This document shows positions 1 through 8,519 of a stretch of 61,966 nt of DNA, one piece after another. The stretch is from Marinobacter antarcticus (GTDB lineage: Bacteria; Pseudomonadota; Gammaproteobacteria; Pseudomonadales; Oleiphilaceae), in the NCBI RefSeq assembly GCF_011049865.1, contig NZ_DRGY01000030.1:1-61966 (forward strand), in the 5' to 3' direction. The position numbers were made by a program, and so were the translations under genes. The first letter of the stretch is position 1. Each line of letters starts with the position of its first letter. The notes under the pieces were generated by a model. That model made no database searches. It saw nothing but the letters and a program-made list of their open reading frames with translations, and had not been told where the DNA came from.

Positions 1-539
1 CCTGGCCGGAATTGATGAGGAGCGTGGGTAATTCTGCGGCCCATTTTATTCCCGGCCAACCGCTGTTTGATTGGAGTCGCCCGGGTATTATGCTCTACGG
101 TGGATCGCCGATCGTCGGCAAGACAGGCCCGGAGCTGGGTCTGGAGCCCGTTATGAGTCTGGAGGCGCCGCTCATTACAACGCGGGTAGTGAAGGCCGGT
201 GAGACCGTTGGTTACGGTGGTGCCTGGGTTGCTGATCAAGACACGCCTATGGGCATGGTTGCCGTTGGCTACGGAGACGGTTATCCCCGTCACGCCGGCA
301 CTGACACGCCCGCGGCAATTGGCGGGCGAAGAATTCGACTGATTGGACGTGTCTCTATGGATATGCTGGCGGTGGATCTGAGTGATGCTCCAGCCGCCAG
401 GGCCGGCGATAACGTTGAGCTGTGGGGGAGGACGGTGGGCGTGGATGAAGTGGCTTCCTGTGCAGGTACAATCTCTTATGAGCTACTAACGGGCATTACC
501 CGCCGGGTGCCACGTAACTATCTGAAGGCGTTAGCATGA
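1..539 (+). CDS. alr: Alanine racemase, C-terminal part (cut by window edge)
   Basis: This PLP enzyme interconverts L- and D-alanine for peptidoglycan. The window opens inside the gene, so the N-terminal barrel with the PLP lysine is not visible. What remains is the end of the barrel (NSAA motif) and the C-terminal beta domain. The second catalytic residue, the tyrosine in VGYGDGYPR (near base 270), is present, followed by GRVSMDML, a conserved active-site segment. The reading frame is open to the first base, so no start can be assigned. The next gene begins 26 bases after the stop on the same strand. The family call is firm. Whether this is the biosynthetic (alr) or catabolic (dadX) copy cannot be told from the fragment. 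Confidence 0.93.
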   Translation, partial: WPELMRSVGNSAAHFIPGQPLFDWSRPGIMLYGGSPIVGKTGPELGLEPVMSLEAPLITTRVVKAGETVGYGGAWVADQDTPMGMVAVGYGDGYPRHAGTDTPAAIGGRRIRLIGRVSMDMLAVDLSDAPAARAGDNVELWGRTVGVDEVASCAGTISYELLTGITRRVPRNYLKALA

Positions 540-565
540 ATTATTTCCGGGGGTATTGAACTCTA

Positions 566-1444
566 GTGCATGTACTTGTTGTTCACGATTACGGTCCATT
601 GGGGAAAATTCTTCTTGAGCGGCTCAGGGAGACTTCTCTGGATGTCAGCCCCCTGCTGGTCAGCGATCTTGTCAGCGCTAACCTCAGTGCGCTGGAGAGC
701 TGGATTCCGGAAGACATCGATCTCATCGTCAATGCATTGTGGCTGGCAGATCCCGAAGTTGCAGAACGAGATCCGGAGGGCACACATAAAGCGGCATTCT
801 CCCTGCCATTAGCCATTGCGGAGTTTGCCCGCGACAGACGCATGGCGTTGTTCCAGTTATCGTCGTGCTATGTGTTTGATGGTCGTAAGCAGAGCGGTTA
901 CATCACGTCAAACCCCGGCCATCCCGTCAATGAGTTAGGCAACTGGCAGTGGGAGTGTGAACAGGCGTTGCGCACGCTTTTACCCAGGCACATCATTTTG
1001 CGTACCGGCTGGAGCCTGAGTCGTTTTATCCGGAAGGTTCAGGCCAGCACAGCCTTCGATGAAGCCCTGTCACTGCCCGGACGGGGTGTAGGCCAGCCGG
1101 TGTCCATGAAAGACCTTGCACGGGTAATAACCGCCGTTATTCAGCAGTTGGACTGTGGCACCGAGGTGTGGGGTACATTTCAGTATGCCGGCGCAGAAGA
1201 GATCAGTCTGTATGAGCTGGGTCTGGCCATTGTCGGCTTACCGGGTATTCCGGAAGATCTTCACGTGGTGGACGACATGCCGTCATGGGGCGCGTTGGAG
1301 CCGCCAAATACCACGCTGAACTGCACGAAAATCCGCAATACGTTTGGTATCAAGCAGTTCCCCTGGCGTTCCGGGCTGGTCGACGAGCTGGCCATGCTGA
1401 GGAACGAGGTGAAACATACCGAATCCGAAGTGCCGACAGAGTAG
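566..1444 (+). CDS. RmlD-like extended SDR family protein with altered active site
   Basis: A 292-residue Rossmann-type protein resembling dTDP-4-dehydrorhamnose reductase (RmlD). The GTG start at 566 is the best fit, since the reading begins at once with the first beta strand (HVLVVHDYGPLGK). The segment SSCYVFDGRKQSGY (about 98-111) matches the STDYVFDG region of RmlD. The expected catalytic YxxxK further on appears replaced: the aligned stretch reads NELGNWQWE, with L and Q at the Tyr and Lys positions. The first glycine of the nucleotide-binding loop is also missing. It may therefore be a non-catalytic or binding relative. No other sugar-nucleotide genes are nearby. It follows alr closely and may share its transcript. 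The fold is likely; the function is unknown. Confidence 0.7.
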   Translation: MHVLVVHDYGPLGKILLERLRETSLDVSPLLVSDLVSANLSALESWIPEDIDLIVNALWLADPEVAERDPEGTHKAAFSLPLAIAEFARDRRMALFQLSSCYVFDGRKQSGYITSNPGHPVNELGNWQWECEQALRTLLPRHIILRTGWSLSRFIRKVQASTAFDEALSLPGRGVGQPVSMKDLARVITAVIQQLDCGTEVWGTFQYAGAEEISLYELGLAIVGLPGIPEDLHVVDDMPSWGALEPPNTTLNCTKIRNTFGIKQFPWRSGLVDELAMLRNEVKHTESEVPTE

Positions 1445-1497
1445 TGCCGACCGCCTAGTACCGGACGAATAGTGCCGACCGAATAGCGGCAACCGGT
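1428..1497 (+). repeat. 14-bp tandem repeat, about five units
   Basis: Five consecutive 14-base units start at 1428, 1442, 1456, 1470 and 1484, with consensus near TAGTGCCGACCGAA. Units 2 and 4 are closest to the consensus; units 1, 3 and 5 have drifted. The first unit lies in the last codons of the RmlD-like gene and the second supplies its stop codon, so the C-terminal tail of that protein is built from the repeat. The remaining units run into the intergenic space before the terminator. Confidence 0.75.
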
Positions 1498-1511
1498 TTT
1501 GCAACGAACAG

Positions 1512-1536
1512 ACGGGGCCTCACTATCGGGCCCCGT
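1512..1536. terminator. Bidirectional terminator between RmlD-like gene and fabB
   Basis: Perfect 8-bp stem ACGGGGCC/GGCCCCGT with a 9-base loop, followed on the plus strand by a short T-rich stretch. It lies between two convergent genes and can serve both. Confidence 0.7.
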
Positions 1537-1547
1537 TTGCCTTGTCG

Positions 1548-2762
1548 TTAAACTGGCAGTCTTTCAAACACCAGAGAAGCGTTTGTTCCGCCAAAGCCAA
1601 AGCTGTTGGACATCACCGTGTTCAGCGTTGCCTCCCGGCCTTCAGGTCCCACGATCGGCATATTGCCAATGGCCTCATCCACCAAGGTCAGATTTGCGGT
1701 GCCAGCAATGAAACCGTGCTGCAGCATCAGCAGGGAATAAATCGCTTCATGAACGCCTGCAGCGCCAAGGGAGTGCCCCGAGAGCGATTTGGTCGATGAA
1801 ATGGCGGGAATATCCGAGCCGAAAGTGTTCTTCACGGCGCCCATCTCGGCGGCATCGCCTACCGGTGTGCTGGTTCCGTGGGCGTTGATGTAGTCAATTT
1901 TTCCGCGAACGGTCGCCATGGCCTGCTGCATGCAGCGTTGGGCGCCTTCGCCGGAGGGCGCTACCATGTCGTAGCCATCGGAAGTGGCACCGTAGCCGGT
2001 GAGCTCAGCAATAATGTTGGCGCCGCGCTTTTTCGCGTGTTCCAGTTCTTCAAGCACCACCATGCCACCACCGCCGGCGATAACAAACCCGTCGCGCCCC
2101 GAATCGAATGGGCGAGATGCGGTGTCGGGCGCATCGTTGTATTTTGTGGAAAGCGCGCCCATGGCATCAAACATCATGGTGAGGCTCCAATCTTCCTCCT
2201 CGCCGCCGCCGGCAAACACAACATCCTGTTTGCCATACTGGATCTGTTCCATGGCGTGGCCAATGCAGTGCGCGCTGGTGGCACAAGCAGAGGACATGGA
2301 GTAGTTTACGCCGCGGATCTTGTAAGCCGTGGCAAGGCACGCAGAAACGGTACTCGTCATGATGCGCGGCACCATGTAGGGCCCAATGCGCTTCACACCT
2401 TTTGCTCGCATGATGTCGGTTGCTTCTACCTGACTTGAGCAGGACGAACCGCCGGAACCGGCAATCAGCCCCGTTCGATCATTGGAGATCTGGTCTTCCG
2501 TCAGCCCGGCCTGGGCAATGGCCTGCTCCATGGCAAGATAACTATACATGGCAGACGGCCCCATAAAGCGCCGCGCCTTGCGGTCGATGACCGTGGTATC
2601 CACGATGGGGGAGCCCGAAACCAGGCTGCGAAACCCGTTTTCTTTGTATGCTTCGTTGAAGCGTATGCCGGATGTTCCGTTTTTTAGGCTTGCGTGTACC
2701 TCATCCAGCGAATTTCCAAGACAGGAAACGATACCCATACCGGTGATGACAACTCGTCTCAT
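1548..2762 (-). CDS. fabB: 3-oxoacyl-[acyl-carrier-protein] synthase I
   Basis: FabB condenses malonyl-ACP with acyl-ACP and is needed for the unsaturated branch of fatty acid synthesis in the cytosol. The 404-residue length equals the family norm, and the sequence is FabB rather than FabF throughout. The catalytic set is visible: Cys160 in SSACATSAH, His295 in NAHGTSTP, Lys325 in STKSLSGH and His330 in the same stretch. The C-terminal glycine-rich NSFGFGGTN motif is intact. The gene starts 11 bases after the stop of the rbgA GTPase, so the two are probably co-transcribed. In pseudomonads fabB usually follows fabA; no fabA is present here, so the pair appears to be split in this genome. Confidence 0.96.
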   Translation of the reverse strand: MRRVVITGMGIVSCLGNSLDEVHASLKNGTSGIRFNEAYKENGFRSLVSGSPIVDTTVIDRKARRFMGPSAMYSYLAMEQAIAQAGLTEDQISNDRTGLIAGSGGSSCSSQVEATDIMRAKGVKRIGPYMVPRIMTSTVSACLATAYKIRGVNYSMSSACATSAHCIGHAMEQIQYGKQDVVFAGGGEEEDWSLTMMFDAMGALSTKYNDAPDTASRPFDSGRDGFVIAGGGGMVVLEELEHAKKRGANIIAELTGYGATSDGYDMVAPSGEGAQRCMQQAMATVRGKIDYINAHGTSTPVGDAAEMGAVKNTFGSDIPAISSTKSLSGHSLGAAGVHEAIYSLLMLQHGFIAGTANLTLVDEAIGNMPIVGPEGREATLNTVMSNSFGFGGTNASLVFERLPV

Positions 2763-2773
2763 AGTGTTCTCCT

Positions 2774-3709
2774 CTAAATACGGCGGCCAGAATGTCTTGC
2801 TTTGGAAGCGGCCTTCTTGACTGCAAGTTTAGACTCTTTTTCAGCTTCGGTCGCGGCGGACTCCTGAATTTCCCGCTCAACCATCTCTGGCGTCTCCAGA
2901 GAAATGCGCCCCAGAGTGCCGGCGCGAAACTCATTGAGCAATACTTCAGACACTTTGTTCAGGTCGGGCACGCCACCGCGCCCCAGGAATCGGCGCCTGG
3001 CAGCGATTCCATCCATGACGGCCAGGCCATCCACGGGTATGTCATCAAAACCGTAACGGGCTTTCAGCAATTCCGGGTAGGCCTCTCGCAAATAATCTGC
3101 CTCAAACAGGGCGATGTCTTCGAAATCCAGAACCGCGCTGCGAATGGCCCCGGTGATCGCCAAACGGTAGCCGCAGGCTTCCGGTGAGAGCTTCGGCCAG
3201 AGGAATCCCGGCGTGTCGTAAAGAAGAATGTTGTCCGGCAGTTTAATGGTTTGCTGGGACTTGGTTACAGCAGGCTCGTTACCGGTTTTTGCAGCTGGAC
3301 GCCCAGCCAGAGTATTGATCAGAGTTGATTTTCCGACGTTAGGGATGCCGAGAATCATTACCCGAAGCGCACTTTTCTGGCGATCGTGGTTTGGTGTCAT
3401 TTCACCGGCTAACCGGAGAATATCCAAGGCTTCACCGCGCTGATTCTGGGTGAGGGTGATGGTCCTTACACCGCGCTCTTTCTCCAGCCATACCTGCCAT
3501 TTTGCAGTGACTTCCGGATCGGCCAGATCGCGTTTGTTAAGAACCCTGATCAAGGGCGTTTCCCCACGCAGGGCGGGCACCAGCGGATTTTCGCTGCTGA
3601 ATGGGATGCGCGCGTCCAGTACCTCGATGATGAGATCCATCTGAGGCATAATCTGTTTGATCTCCTTGCGGGCTTTGTGCATGTGCCCTGGAAACCAGTT
3701 AATAGCCAT
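2774..3709 (-). CDS. rbgA: Ribosome biogenesis GTPase YlqF/RbgA-type
   Basis: A circularly permuted GTPase of the YlqF/RbgA family, which helps mature the large ribosomal subunit. The permuted motif order is clear in the 311-residue protein: the G4 motif NKRD (about 59-62) comes before the P-loop GIPNVGKST (about 121-129) and DTPG (about 165-168). The N terminus [15 protein letters not shown] is the classic start of the family. A basic Ala/Lys-rich C-terminal tail follows the RNA-binding domain. The gene lies directly upstream of fabB. Assignment to the family is secure; the exact ribosomal target is inferred from Bacillus RbgA. Confidence 0.92.
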   Translation of the reverse strand: MAINWFPGHMHKARKEIKQIMPQMDLIIEVLDARIPFSSENPLVPALRGETPLIRVLNKRDLADPEVTAKWQVWLEKERGVRTITLTQNQRGEALDILRLAGEMTPNHDRQKSALRVMILGIPNVGKSTLINTLAGRPAAKTGNEPAVTKSQQTIKLPDNILLYDTPGFLWPKLSPEACGYRLAITGAIRSAVLDFEDIALFEADYLREAYPELLKARYGFDDIPVDGLAVMDGIAARRRFLGRGGVPDLNKVSEVLLNEFRAGTLGRISLETPEMVEREIQESAATEAEKESKLAVKKAASKARHSGRRI

Positions 3710-3921
3710 TTTTTACTCCGGCGGTGGATGAACCGCGCCATTATGAAGGGGAATGACTAAACTTTCACATTTGTTTCGATTCGCTCATGCGGCGGGTTGG
3801 AGGCGGGAATGACGCGCAATGTGTACAAAAAAAAGGGATACCGGGGTGAAAAACGGAGTCAGGATGCTTTAGGGTATTGCGTTAGCTCGTTCTCACAATC
3901 AAATCGGTAATGGAGACTTCT

Positions 3922-4371
3922 ATGAAACTTGCAAAACTGTTCGGTACCGCTCTTATCGCAGCGAGCCTGTCAGCACCCGCTTTCGCCCAACAAGCTGCGG
4001 GCGGTAAACCGGATCAGGTTGGCCAGTTGGCACAGATGGTCGGGCTCTCAGAAGATCAGCAGGAAGAGATTCGCGGCATTCTCGAGGACATGCAGGGTGA
4101 GATTGGTATGTTGCGCGAAGAAGCTCGCGCTTTGCAAAAGCATATGCAGGATGAAATCAAAGCGGACTACGATGAAGACGCCATTCGCGGACACGGTGAA
4201 GAGTTGGGTGATGTGACCGGAGAGATGGCCGTGCTTTCAACTCTGATGCAGGCAAAAGTAGACGGAGTATTTACTCAAGAGCAGCGCGACAAGCTGAAGC
4301 AGAAAATGCAGCAGATGCGTCAGCAAATACAGCAGCAACAGCAGATGCAGCAACAGCAGCAGAGTCAGTAA
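3922..4371 (+). CDS. Spy/CpxP-like periplasmic LTxxQ protein with Gln-rich tail
   Basis: A 149-residue exported helical protein. The ATG at 3922 is chosen over the in-frame ATG at 3910 because a GGAGA sits six bases upstream and the signal peptide (KLAKLFGTALIAASL, cleavage after AFA near residue 22) then starts properly. Two LTxxQ-like motifs, LSEDQQEEI and FTQEQRDKL, frame a charged helical region, as in Spy and CpxP chaperones. The tail is almost pure glutamine with a few Met, Ile and Ser (from about residue 136). No cpx genes are in the window. A role as a periplasmic chaperone or envelope-stress buffer is inferred from the family. Confidence 0.75.
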   Translation: MKLAKLFGTALIAASLSAPAFAQQAAGGKPDQVGQLAQMVGLSEDQQEEIRGILEDMQGEIGMLREEARALQKHMQDEIKADYDEDAIRGHGEELGDVTGEMAVLSTLMQAKVDGVFTQEQRDKLKQKMQQMRQQIQQQQQMQQQQQSQ

Positions 4372-4395
4372 TTGCCAGAATCTGAGTTAATTTGA

Positions 4396-4436
4396 CAAAA
4401 CGCCGCCTTCTGGACAATCCAAGAGGCGGCGTTTTG
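4396..4436. terminator. Bidirectional terminator between Spy-like gene and lipA
   Basis: Perfect 13-bp inverted repeat CAAAACGCCGCCT/AGGCGGCGTTTTG with a 15-base loop. Each arm carries a four-base T or A run, so it works in both directions between the convergent genes. Confidence 0.8.
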
Positions 4437-4461
4437 GTAAGGGCTGACAGGTTTTGCCTGA

Positions 4462-5514
4462 TCAGTCCAGAGCTTTTACTGGAATCTGCATGGCGTCAGG
4501 CGCAGGTACTTTGTGCACTGCGGGGGGAACCGCGAGCCCCAGATTATTCCTGTCGAACACTTTATCTGCGCGGTAACTGGAACGTACCATCGGCCCGGAG
4601 GGTACCTCCATAAAGCCTTTCTCAAGGCCAATATCGCGGTACCGGTTGAACGCTTCCGGCGTTACGTATTGCTCTACGGGTAAATGATTGGGTGTTGGGC
4701 GCAGGTATTGGCCCAAAGTCAGGATGTCTACGCCAATGGCGCGCAGGTCGTCCATAGTGGCGAGTATTTCTTCCTCGGTCTCGCCCAGGCCCAGCATCAG
4801 GCTGGTTTTGGTAAGCACGTCGGGCCGATACTGTTTGGCATGCTCCAACACGCTGAGCGTTTTATGGTATCCGGCACGTGGGTCACGTACACGGCGCGTC
4901 AACCGCTCCACGGTTTCCACATTTTGCGCAAACACCTCAAGACCCGAATCCAGCACTTTCTCAACATTGGACATCACCGCATCAAAGTCTGGCGTCAAAG
5001 CTTCTACCGCGACCTGGGGCGTTCGTTGTTTGATGGCCGATACGCAGGCGGCATAATGGGCGGCACCGCCATCCTCAAGGTCGTCCCGATCTACTGAGGT
5101 CAATACGATGTAACGCAGGCCCATGAGCTCAACGGATTTTGCCGTGTTTTCCGGCTCTTCTTTATCCAGCCAGCCGTTGGGATTTCCCGTATCCACCGCA
5201 CAGAAACGGCAGGCGCGGGTGCACACCGAGCCTAACACCATGATGGTTGCGGTGCCGGCGGTCCAGCATTCACCTATATTGGGGCAGTGGGATTCCTGGC
5301 ACACCGTGCTCACCCTGTGTTCGCTGACGTTTTTACGAACCGCTTCGTATCGTTCGCCGCCGGGCATCCGTGCTCTCAACCATTTGGGCTTGCGCTCAAC
5401 CGGAACTGACTCCTGATTTGCCGAACGCTTTACGCCATCCTTGATAGCCGAAAAACCATGCTCGTTGCGGAATTTGGAACCACTGGTGACGCGGGGCTTT
5501 GCGCTTTCGCTCAT
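4462..5514 (-). CDS. lipA: Lipoyl synthase
   Basis: Radical SAM enzyme that inserts two sulfurs into protein-bound octanoyl groups to make lipoyl cofactor for the 2-oxoacid dehydrogenases and the glycine cleavage system. Both iron-sulfur cluster motifs are present in the 350-residue protein: the auxiliary cluster cysteines Cys72, Cys77 and Cys83, and the radical SAM CxxxCxxC at Cys98, Cys102 and Cys105. The C-terminal RSSYRAD segment supplies the serine ligand of the auxiliary cluster. The N-terminal 40 residues form a variable, charged extension typical of the family. The octanoyltransferase gene lipB is not adjacent, and the gene appears to stand alone. Confidence 0.96.
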   Translation of the reverse strand: MSESAKPRVTSGSKFRNEHGFSAIKDGVKRSANQESVPVERKPKWLRARMPGGERYEAVRKNVSEHRVSTVCQESHCPNIGECWTAGTATIMVLGSVCTRACRFCAVDTGNPNGWLDKEEPENTAKSVELMGLRYIVLTSVDRDDLEDGGAAHYAACVSAIKQRTPQVAVEALTPDFDAVMSNVEKVLDSGLEVFAQNVETVERLTRRVRDPRAGYHKTLSVLEHAKQYRPDVLTKTSLMLGLGETEEEILATMDDLRAIGVDILTLGQYLRPTPNHLPVEQYVTPEAFNRYRDIGLEKGFMEVPSGPMVRSSYRADKVFDRNNLGLAVPPAVHKVPAPDAMQIPVKALD

Positions 5515-5605
5515 TGCAACCGGACTCTCGTTAAGACTTGGGTAGCCCTAAAGAATAATAGGCTGGCGGGGTAGTTACAAGGCAGGTAAGGGCAATCACG
5601 AGGAT

Positions 5606-5633
5606 ACCGGGCACGATTTTGGTCGCGCCCGGT
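5606..5633 (-). terminator. Possible terminator after metY
   Basis: Seven-bp inverted repeat ACCGGGC/GCCCGGT with a 14-base loop, about 10 bases past the metY stop. There is no clear T-run after it on the minus strand, so the call is weak. Confidence 0.3.
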
Positions 5634-5642
5634 AAACGGCGA

Positions 5643-6920
5643 TCAAGCCTGGGCTTTTTCCAGGGCCTGAGTGATGTCTGCAAGTATGTCGTCCACGTGT
5701 TCAATACCAATCGACAGGCGCACGAGATCGTCGCTGACGCCGGCACTCTTCAGTTCTTCCGGGTTCAACTGGCGGTGAGTGGTGGTTGCCGGGTGACAGG
5801 CAAGGGATTTGGCATCGCCAATGTTTACCAGGCGTAAAATCAGATTCAGCGCATCGATGAACTTTGCACCTGCGTCACGCCCGCCCTTGATGCCAAAACT
5901 CAGAATGCCCGATGCCTTGCCGCCGCATATTTTTTCGCAGGTAGCCTTGAACGGACTGTTTGCCAGCGTTGCATAGTTCACCCAGCTCACGGCGGGGTGA
6001 TTTTGCAGAAAATCAGCAACTTTCTCGGCGTTCTCACAGTGGCGTTCCATGCGCAGCCCCAAGGTCTCCAGGCCCTGCATAATCAGAAACGAGTTGAATG
6101 GCGAGAGCGCAGCACCGGTATTGCGCAGAGGCACAACGCGACAGCGCCCAATAAACGCCGCAGCGCCCAGAGCCTCTGTGTAGACCACGCCGTGATAGGA
6201 CGGGTCAGGCTCACTCATCATCGGGAATTTGCCAGCGTTGGCTTTCCAGTCGAATTTGCCGGAATCTACCACAGCGCCGGCCAGGGTGGTTCCGTGGCCG
6301 CCAATGTACTTGGTCAGAGCGTGAACAACGATATCGGCGCCGTGTTCGAATGGGCGGCAGAGGTAGGGCGTGGCGACCGTGTTGTCGACAATCAGCGGAA
6401 TACCGTGCTTGTGGGCAATCTCGGCCCACCGTGTGATATCCACAACGTTGCCAGCCGGGTTACCAATAGACTCGCAGAACAGCGCGCGGGTCTGATCATC
6501 GATGGCCTCTTCGATAGCGTCGAAATCGTCGTGTTGAGCCATGCGACACTCTATGCCCTGGTTGGGCAGTGAGTGCGCGAACAGGTTGTATGTGCCGCCA
6601 TAGAGCTGGCTGGTGCTCACAATGTTATTCCCGACCCGGCAAATGGTTTGTAACGCGTAGGTAATCGCAGACATGCCAGAGGCAACGGCCAAAGCGCCTA
6701 TGCCGCCTTCAAGTGCGGCCATACGCTCTTCCAGAACAGAATTGGTCGGGTTGGTGATTCGGGTATAAATGTTGCCTGCAACCTTCAGATCGAACAGATC
6801 TGCACCGTGTTGGGTGTCGTCAAACGTGTAGGACGTGGTCTGGTAGATGGGTGTGGTAGCGGCTTTGGTGGTCGGGTCGCTTTTGAAGCCGGCGTGGAGG
6901 GCTAACGTGTCGAATTTCAT
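5643..6920 (-). CDS. metY: O-acetylhomoserine sulfhydrylase (homocysteine synthase)
   Basis: PLP enzyme of the Cys/Met metabolism family. It makes homocysteine from O-acetyl- (or O-succinyl-) homoserine and sulfide in methionine synthesis. The 425-residue length fits MetY rather than the shorter MetB/MetC/MetZ group. The start FDTLALHAGFKSDPTT and the PLP lysine segment ALTKYIGGHG (about residues 203-212) are characteristic, as is the long insertion after it. A good AAGGA lies upstream of the ATG. The gene appears to be monocistronic, with PACE upstream in the same direction. The acyl donor cannot be settled by eye. Confidence 0.9.
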   Translation of the reverse strand: MKFDTLALHAGFKSDPTTKAATTPIYQTTSYTFDDTQHGADLFDLKVAGNIYTRITNPTNSVLEERMAALEGGIGALAVASGMSAITYALQTICRVGNNIVSTSQLYGGTYNLFAHSLPNQGIECRMAQHDDFDAIEEAIDDQTRALFCESIGNPAGNVVDITRWAEIAHKHGIPLIVDNTVATPYLCRPFEHGADIVVHALTKYIGGHGTTLAGAVVDSGKFDWKANAGKFPMMSEPDPSYHGVVYTEALGAAAFIGRCRVVPLRNTGAALSPFNSFLIMQGLETLGLRMERHCENAEKVADFLQNHPAVSWVNYATLANSPFKATCEKICGGKASGILSFGIKGGRDAGAKFIDALNLILRLVNIGDAKSLACHPATTTHRQLNPEELKSAGVSDDLVRLSIGIEHVDDILADITQALEKAQA

Positions 6921-7050
6921 GCTAACGTCCTTGCGAATGCATAGTCGGTGTTGTCAGGTTAGGGCAACATTATGGCATAGAGATTTGGCGGGGCTTATAA
7001 GGTATGCAATCGTGACATGACTAAAGATAATATGCTTTCTGAGCAATCGG

Positions 7051-7485
7051 TTAGTGACCTGGATGGGGGCGTGTATCCGTATCCGGGAAAATAGAGTCGT
7101 AGCACCATGTGAATACAAAGGCGTACACCAGATAGAACAGCGCAAACGAAACGTCAACCAGTAGCGCCTCCAGCAACTCGATGTTCATCCACCACGCAAT
7201 GATCGGAAGGAAGACGATTAACAACCCTGACTCGAAGCTGATTGCGTGCAGGAAGCGGATTTTTATGGATTTGCGAGTGGAGCCCGTAAAGCGCTTCAGG
7301 GCGTGATCGAAGCCCAAATTGAAGATATAGTTCCAGAGTGTGGCAAGGCTAGCGCCAATCAGTCCCAGCACACCGGTTTTTTCCAGAGAATAGCCGAACG
7401 CCAAGGCTGCGAGGGGAACAGAAATCAGTAACCCGATAACTTCAAAAGAAATCGCTTGCCGGATTCTGTCGCCAGTGGTTCTCAT
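7051..7485 (-). CDS. PACE-family efflux transporter
   Basis: A 144-residue inner-membrane protein of the proteobacterial antimicrobial compound efflux (PACE) family, which exports chlorhexidine, short diamines and related cations. It has four predicted membrane helices arranged as two bacterial transmembrane pair domains. The first pair starts RIRQAISFEVIGL, with a membrane Glu corresponding to the essential Glu15 of AceI. The second starts KIRFLHAISFESGLL, a repeat of the same motif. The tail DTDTRPHPGH is hydrophilic. No LysR regulator, the common partner of PACE genes, is adjacent. The family call is strong; the substrate is unknown. Confidence 0.85.
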   Translation of the reverse strand: MRTTGDRIRQAISFEVIGLLISVPLAALAFGYSLEKTGVLGLIGASLATLWNYIFNLGFDHALKRFTGSTRKSIKIRFLHAISFESGLLIVFLPIIAWWMNIELLEALLVDVSFALFYLVYAFVFTWCYDSIFPDTDTRPHPGH

Positions 7486-7536
7486 GAGATGTCTCCGCAG
7501 AGGCAGGGTATGGTGCTTTTTTCTGCCCGGAGAAAT

Positions 7537-7568
7537 AAAAAAGGCCGCGACCTGAATCGCGACCTTTT
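7537..7568 (-). terminator. Terminator after tRNA-Met
   Basis: On the minus strand a roughly 10-bp stem (AAGGTCGCGA with TCGCGGCCTT, one G-T pair) is followed by a run of seven T. It lies about nine bases past the tRNA 3' end. Confidence 0.8.
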
Positions 7569-7576
7569 TCGAATAA

Positions 7577-7653
7577 TGGTAGCAAGGGGCGGAGTTGAAC
7601 CGCCGACCCCAGCATTATGAGTGCTGTGCTCTAACCAACTGAGCTACCTTGCC
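7577..7653 (-). tRNA. tRNA-Met (CAT), elongator type
   Basis: A 77-base cloverleaf with encoded CCA. The 5' end is GGCAAGG, the D arm is GCTCAGTTGGTTAGAGC, the anticodon stem-loop is CAGCACTCATAATGCTG with anticodon CAT, and the T arm is GGCGGTTCAACTCCGCC. The sequence tracks elongator tRNA-Met rather than the initiator, because it lacks the three G-C pairs of the initiator anticodon stem. The first acceptor pair is G1-U72 instead of a Watson-Crick pair. Its own promoter and terminator flank it. Confidence 0.95.
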
Positions 7654-7679
7654 ATCGCTCACCAAAGGAAGCGGCGCGT

Positions 7680-7708
7680 ATATTATGTACGGAGGGTAAA
7701 AGTGTCAA
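7680..7708 (-). promoter_or_regulatory. Sigma-70 promoter of tRNA-Met
   Basis: On the minus strand TTGACA (7703-7708) and TAATAT (7680-7685) are separated by exactly 17 bases, a near-consensus promoter about 27 bases before the tRNA 5' end. Confidence 0.85.
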
Positions 7709-8124
7709 GTGGCGACCGGTCATTCTCGCCTGAAAATCGCATTATTGGAGATGTATTTTTTACAAAAATGCTTTTAAAACATAACCTTGAATATATTTTG
7801 AGAGTGAAAAAAACTGTTCCGGTTTCGTGAACGATTGTCCCGTTTTTATAGGTATGCTGTTGACAGGGTTAACACGAACGCCCCGGAGGGTTGTTGTGAA
7901 TGTTGAAGAAATCGGTTAATTTTCAGGGAGAAAGACAATAAAATTCCTATGAGTCAGCTATGACGCTGGCACTTGTGGGGACAATTTTTTCACTGGTTCT
8001 GCTGTCCCGATATCACGATCGGCAAATCAGAATTGTAACGAGCGAGTCAAAATAATGTGCGAAGAGATGCGACAATGATCGGAACGGTCGCAAAACTTTG
8101 CCTCGAATACATCTTCCAAGGAGA
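7709..8124. other. AT-rich intergenic stretch without a supported gene
   Basis: About 400 bases between the tRNA-Met promoter and ynfA. Base composition is clearly richer in A and T than the flanks. Only very short open frames occur, none with a convincing ribosome site. No strong hairpin or repeat was found. Confidence 0.5.
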
Positions 8125-8132
8125 CGATTTTT

Positions 8133-8465
8133 TTGCCTGAACTGAAGGCGGTTGGCCTTTTCATTATCACTGCGTTAGCGGAAATTGTGGGCTGCTACCT
8201 GCCCTATCTCTGGCTCCGGGAGGGCAAGACAATCTGGCTGCTGGTGCCAGGCGCTCTGAGCTTGGTTGCTTTCGTGTGGTTGCTGTCGCTGCATCCAACT
8301 GCGGCAGGCCGGGTGTATGCGGCTTATGGCGGTGTTTATATCTTCATGGCTATTTTATGGCTATGGGCCGTCAACGGCATTCGGCCGACAACATGGGACC
8401 TGGTGGGGTCCTCAGTGGCGCTTCTCGGCATGGCCATTATCATGTTTGCGCCGCGCACGGCTTAG
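8133..8465 (+). CDS. ynfA: YnfA family (UPF0060) membrane protein
   Basis: A 110-residue inner-membrane protein with four predicted helices, close in length to E. coli YnfA (108). Hallmarks are the first helix with [17 protein letters not shown], the loop [17 protein letters not shown], and the helix [17 protein letters not shown]. The likely start is TTG at 8133, with an AAGGAG about nine bases upstream. YnfA has been linked to small multidrug-resistance-type transport, but its physiological role is unclear. The gene stands alone after an AT-rich spacer, 54 bases before the pseudouridine synthase gene. Confidence 0.88.
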   Translation: MPELKAVGLFIITALAEIVGCYLPYLWLREGKTIWLLVPGALSLVAFVWLLSLHPTAAGRVYAAYGGVYIFMAILWLWAVNGIRPTTWDLVGSSVALLGMAIIMFAPRTA

Positions 8466-8519
8466 CCGCGGGCCATACAATGACGACAAACCGAAAAATT
8501 CACGACAACGACCATTGAA

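Noticed and set aside
1878..2438. Long open frame on the plus strand inside fabB
   Set aside because: It is the complement of an intact fabB, has no ribosome site and no family-like sequence.
7960..8055. A 31-codon open frame with a hydrophobic start in the AT-rich spacer before ynfA
   Set aside because: No ribosome site in front of it, no recognisable product, and such short frames are expected by chance.
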